Shown here one piece after another: positions 60,690 to 64,000 of a stretch of 64,000 bases of DNA. Each line of letters opens with the position of its first letter. The first letter of the stretch is position 1. Below the pieces are notes generated by a model. The model saw nothing but the letters and a program-made list of their open reading frames with translations. It made no database searches and was not told the origin of the DNA. The translations under genes and the position numbers were made by a program. This stretch comes from Reddybacter sp041277045 (lineage in GTDB: Bacteria > Pseudomonadota > Gammaproteobacteria > Pseudomonadales > Porticoccaceae): assembly GCA_041277045.1 (NCBI GenBank), contig JBGFSY010000001.1, forward strand, positions 496,001-560,000, written 5' to 3'.

Positions 60690-61493
60690 TTAGAGCACTG
60701 AAAAAAGCATTTTCAGTCCCAACAAAACTAACAGCACGGCGAATATCTTTTTCAAGACAGGCACTGGTAAACGATGCACCATACGCGCGCCAACAGGTGC
60801 CGTAAAAAAACTCACTACTGAAATCAACAACACTGCCGGTAAATAAATAAAACCGAAGGTGTAGTTTTCAGGTGAAGAATTTGCCCAACCATTAATTAAA
60901 TATCCCAATGTACCGGCAACAGAAATAGGCAGGCCAATCGCCGCCGATGTGCCAATGGCTTTTCTAATCTCAACATTCTGCCAGGTGAGAAAAGGTACGG
61001 TTAAGGAGCCACCACCGATAGACACCAGCGCCGATACTGCACCGATCCCCGAACCCGCCGCCAATAAGCCTGTCGTGCCCGCTAATTCTCGGCTCGGCTT
61101 TGGCTTTTTATTGAGAAACATTTGCACCGATACCGCGCCCATAAATACTGCAAAAAATATTGCCAGGTGGGCCGAGCTAATATATTTCGCCAGAAAGGTC
61201 GCCAGAAAAGTGCCGATAATGATTCCCGGCGTCATGCCTTTAACCACGGGCCAAAGCACGCCGCCATTGGCATGGTGGGCGCGCATACTGGCGAGTGAGG
61301 TGGCAATAATGGATGCCATGGATGTGCCCAGCGCCAGGTGCACGACTTTTTCAACGGGCACGCCCTGGAGTAAAAAAATCGTCGACAGGGTCGGCACCAT
61401 TATGCCGCCACCACCTATGCCCAGCAGCCCGGCCATAAAGCCGACGAAGGCCCCGAGTAATAGAAAGGCCATTACCCACTCAAAATCTAACAT
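60690..61493 (-). CDS. TSUP family (TauE/SafE-like) membrane transporter
   Basis: 267 residues from the ATG at 61493, eight or so membrane helices. The two half-repeats each begin with a Gly-rich motif (GLLGIGGGGIMVPTL and ALVSIGGGSLTVPFLT), diagnostic of DUF81/TSUP permeases, which move sulfite, sulfonates or related anions. Substrate not predictable. Convergent with the NarK-type gene. Confidence 0.9.
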   Translation of the reverse strand: MLDFEWVMAFLLLGAFVGFMAGLLGIGGGGIMVPTLSTIFLLQGVPVEKVVHLALGTSMASIIATSLASMRAHHANGGVLWPVVKGMTPGIIIGTFLATFLAKYISSAHLAIFFAVFMGAVSVQMFLNKKPKPSRELAGTTGLLAAGSGIGAVSALVSIGGGSLTVPFLTWQNVEIRKAIGTSAAIGLPISVAGTLGYLINGWANSSPENYTFGFIYLPAVLLISVVSFFTAPVGARMVHRLPVPVLKKIFAVLLVLLGLKMLFSVL

Positions 61494-61534
61494 CACTTTT
61501 TCACCGCCACCTTCAACATGCTACAAACGATTTA

Positions 61535-62908
61535 CTAAAGCCCAATCACATCTAGGGCTTCACTTAATTTATGCACGGGAATCACTTCCATGCCATCAAT
61601 GCTCTGCCGTGGGGCATTGCCCGCCGGTACTATGGCGCGCTTAAAGCCGTGCTTCGCCGCTTCGCGCAGGCGTTCCTGACCACTGGGCACCGCGCGAATT
61701 TCACCGGCTAGGCCCACTTCGCCAAAGGCCATTAAATCTCGCGGCAGCGGGCTGTCGCGAAAGCTGGAGACCACCGCCAAAACCAGCGCCAGATCGGCAC
61801 TGGTTTCCAATACCTTCACGCCGCCAACGACGTTAACAAAGACATCCTGATCACCCACCATCAAACCACCGTGGCGGTGCAGCACGGCCAGTAACATCGC
61901 CAAACGATTTTGATCGAGGCCAACAGTGACTCGCCGCGGGTTACCGAAATTACTGTCATCAACCAGAGCCTGCAATTCCACCAATAGAGGGCGCGAGCCC
62001 TCCCACACCACCATCACCACGCTACCCGAAGCGACTTCATCGCCGCGCTGCAGAAAGATAGCCGAGGGGTTGGCGACCTCTTTTAAGCCTTGCTCGGTCA
62101 TGGCGAAGACGCCCAGCTCGTTGACCGCGCCAAAGCGATTTTTATGACTGCGCAGGGTGCGAAAGCGGGTATCGGCAGAGCCTTCAAGCATTAGCGAGCA
62201 ATCGATCATATGCTCCAGCACTTTCGGCCCGGCCAGCGAGCCCTCTTTAGTAACGTGACCCACCAGCAGTAAAATAATGCCGCTTTGCTTAGCCAGTCGA
62301 ATTAATAGAGCGGCGCTCTCACGCACCTGGGAGACACTGCCCGGCGCCGAGCTAATATCTTCGCAGTGCATTACTTGAATGGAGTCGACCACCAATATTT
62401 TCGGCTGCTGGCGAAGCGCCGTGGCACACACGGTTTCGGCCGAGGTTTCGGCCATAATATTGACCTTGTTGGTCGGCAGGCCGAGACGTTTGGCCCGCAT
62501 GGCGACCTGTTGGGGCGACTCCTCCCCCGTGACGTAGAGGCACTTGTGACTCTCGGCTAGGTGACACAAGGTTTGCAACAAGAGCGTACTTTTACCAGCC
62601 CCCGGCTCGCCGCCAATCAATACGCAGCTACCCGTTACCAGCCCGCCGCCTAGCACCAGATCCAGCTCACCAGCACCGGTGCCAATGCGGGGTAATTCAT
62701 CAATTTCAATATCGGACAAGAGGCTGACATCGGCATCCGCAGCGCCGGCATAACCACCCCGGCCACCCGATGAGGAGGGCTTGACGACGGCCATGCGCAC
62801 TTCACTGAGGGTATTCCAGGCCTGGCACTCACTGCACTGGCCCTGCCATTTTGTGTAATCTGCGCCACAATCGTTACAAACGAATGCTGAGTTTTTCTTT
62901 TTCACCAC
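61535..62908 (-). CDS. radA: DNA repair protein RadA
   Basis: 457 residues. N-terminal zinc finger CNDCGADYTKWQGQCSEC, RecA-like ATPase with Walker A GEPGAGKSTLLLQ and the RadA motif KNRFG (SHKNRFGAVNELG), and a C-terminal Lon-like domain. It promotes branch migration in recombination. It starts with GTG (62908, or a second GTG at 62905); GGTGG lies upstream. The TSUP gene follows on the same strand. Confidence 0.97.
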   Translation of the reverse strand: MVKKKNSAFVCNDCGADYTKWQGQCSECQAWNTLSEVRMAVVKPSSSGGRGGYAGAADADVSLLSDIEIDELPRIGTGAGELDLVLGGGLVTGSCVLIGGEPGAGKSTLLLQTLCHLAESHKCLYVTGEESPQQVAMRAKRLGLPTNKVNIMAETSAETVCATALRQQPKILVVDSIQVMHCEDISSAPGSVSQVRESAALLIRLAKQSGIILLLVGHVTKEGSLAGPKVLEHMIDCSLMLEGSADTRFRTLRSHKNRFGAVNELGVFAMTEQGLKEVANPSAIFLQRGDEVASGSVVMVVWEGSRPLLVELQALVDDSNFGNPRRVTVGLDQNRLAMLLAVLHRHGGLMVGDQDVFVNVVGGVKVLETSADLALVLAVVSSFRDSPLPRDLMAFGEVGLAGEIRAVPSGQERLREAAKHGFKRAIVPAGNAPRQSIDGMEVIPVHKLSEALDVIGL

Positions 62909-63064
62909 CGACTATTCCACCTGCCTATCGAGAGCCCGCATCCTACCGTGGCTGTGCCAGTGGGACAATCGCGGCCGCGCTTTCGCTAATAATAGATGGG
63001 CTCAAGCTCCGCCTACAGCCCTGCCACGAGCGCCAAGCCGGGGCAAATCTGCTAAAGTAGCGGC

Positions 63065-64000
63065 ATGTCATTGATCCCTGAAACGCCCCTGCTTTTTCAC
63101 CCCCAGCTCGCTGCTGCACTGGGGCTTGAAGAGGCGGTGATGGTGCAAACCCTGAAAGCCTTTCTCGCCCACGGCGAGGTCGAAAACCAGCACGGTTTTG
63201 CCTGGTGCGAAGTCAATGCCGACAAACTATTACAGACTCTGCCCTTCTGGCAGGCGAGCGATATTCAGCGTATTACCAACAACTTGCGCGAGCAGGGTAT
63301 ATTGCTGATTGGCGCACAGACCTTTCAGCAGGGCGGACGTTTTCGCTTCGCCATTAATGAGCAGGACAGCAACACAGCATCTGCGTCAGTAACGGCCAGT
63401 CCACAGCAAAACCCAGCATTAAGTACCGCACCAACAAGCCAGCCGACTACAGCGATTACCCCAGCACCTACCGCCCCCGTGCAGCGGGCACAGGCTATTT
63501 CAAAGGGCTGGCAACCTGAAAACGACTTGCTCGCCCAACTCGCCCAATATGGCATTCCCCAGGACTTTGCCCTCGAGCAGGTCGGCGAATTTGTCACCTA
63601 TTGGACCGAACGTAACGAACCCCGCTACAGCTGGGGCTCGCGCTATCTCAAGCACGTATTGCGACTGTGGCGTAAGCAGGAAACCCGCAGCGCGCGCCAA
63701 AGCAAAGAAGTGGCGATGAGCGAGGGCTGGCAGCCGAGTCTCGATGCCCTCGATATTCTCACCGTGTCGGCTGGTATTAATCGCAACTTTGTCGAAGACG
63801 CCATTCCCGAATTCATCCTCTATTGGCAGGAGCGCGGCACCAATTCCAGCACCTGGAATTCACGCTTTATTCAGCACATCAAACGCCAGTGGGCGAGCTT
63901 CTCTCACACCCTGCAAATGGACACCACACCCCGCCCTATCAGCCACGACTGGCAGCCCGACGAGACCGTGTTCGACATACTGCAAATGGGTAATATCGAC
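63065..64000 (+). CDS. protein with repeated DnaT-like DNA-binding modules (right-truncated)
   Basis: The frame is open from the ATG at 63065 (MSLIPETPLLFHPQLAAALG) to the window end, 312 codons, with no stop. Residues 1-98 resemble a winged-helix-like N-terminal domain (EEAVMVQTLKAFL ... GFAWCEVNADKLL). After a Pro/Thr/Ala linker (100-145) come three similar modules with the pattern W-x-P, GI-x-x-x-F, EF-x-x-YW and SW-x-SR(F/Y): about 148-203, 221-276 and from 296. This is the DnaT C-terminal single-strand-binding type. E. coli DnaT has one such module. Divergent from radA. A primosome or replication-restart role is likely but inferred. Confidence 0.8.
   Translation, partial: MSLIPETPLLFHPQLAAALGLEEAVMVQTLKAFLAHGEVENQHGFAWCEVNADKLLQTLPFWQASDIQRITNNLREQGILLIGAQTFQQGGRFRFAINEQDSNTASASVTASPQQNPALSTAPTSQPTTAITPAPTAPVQRAQAISKGWQPENDLLAQLAQYGIPQDFALEQVGEFVTYWTERNEPRYSWGSRYLKHVLRLWRKQETRSARQSKEVAMSEGWQPSLDALDILTVSAGINRNFVEDAIPEFILYWQERGTNSSTWNSRFIQHIKRQWASFSHTLQMDTTPRPISHDWQPDETVFDILQMGNID

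Overview
The window is 64 kb of chromosome from a free-living, probably marine, gammaproteobacterium. The backbone gene orders (glnL-glnG; yibN-grxC-secB facing gpmI-envC-ctpA; nrdR-ribD-ribE-ribBA-ribH-nusB-thiL-pgpA) are those of Pseudomonas-like and Cellvibrionales-like genomes. The accessory content (valine catabolism, PHA storage, a PEP-CTERM relic, MddA, a B12 uptake operon) fits a heterotrophic marine lineage such as Spongiibacteraceae. The genus cannot be fixed from the sequence alone. No rRNA, tRNA, CRISPR array, intact insertion sequence or prophage was seen.

Layout. 1-9.1 kb: end of a glnA-linked secreted protein, the NtrBC nitrogen two-component system, secB/grxC/rhodanese, gpmI, an EnvC-type murein hydrolase activator, a CtpA protease and a DUF6316 protein. 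9.3-18.1 kb (minus strand): hisF, a retropepsin-like protease, pgpA, thiL, nusB, the riboflavin genes, nrdR and glyA. 18.5-26.5 kb (plus strand): a tightly packed ten-gene operon with a short SpeD, a lipoprotein, a DUF350 membrane protein, a membrane-anchored spermidine synthase, DUF2170, PspA, DUF2491, a tandem ribbon-helix-helix-like protein, a potassium channel and a rhomboid protease. This is the most unusual system here. It resembles the Escherichia coli yjfIJKL cluster but carries its own polyamine-synthesis enzymes, and it has an internal promoter covered by two perfect operator-like dyads.

26.6-34.7 kb: a PHA storage locus (lipase-like hydrolase, phasin, PhaQ-type repressor, small PhaR-like subunit, class III/IV PhaC) with a clear operator in the phasin/phaQ intergenic region; then an acetyltransferase, a CocE-type hydrolase and a GAF-GGDEF-EAL protein with a decayed EAL domain. 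34.9-42.5 kb: valine degradation (mmsA, acyl-CoA dehydrogenase, enoyl-CoA hydratase, 3-hydroxyisobutyryl-CoA hydrolase, mmsB) facing an AraC-type MmsR-like regulator, with 21-bp-spaced direct repeats at the promoter. 42.6-47.5 kb: MddA methyltransferase, EttA, and an eroding stretch holding an amber-interrupted PEP-CTERM gene and a second broken gene. 47.8-56.9 kb: AmtB, then a minus-strand cobalamin operon btuB-cobO-cobQ-btuC-btuD-btuF behind a well-formed cobalamin riboswitch. 57-64 kb: acyl-CoA ligase, NarK-type transporter, TSUP permease, RadA, and the start of a gene with repeated DnaT-like DNA-binding modules that runs off the right edge.

Start codons were chosen by Shine-Dalgarno position, overlaps with neighbours and family length. 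Several differ from the longest possible reading frame, and this is stated in each entry. All family names come from reading the translations; no database search was run.
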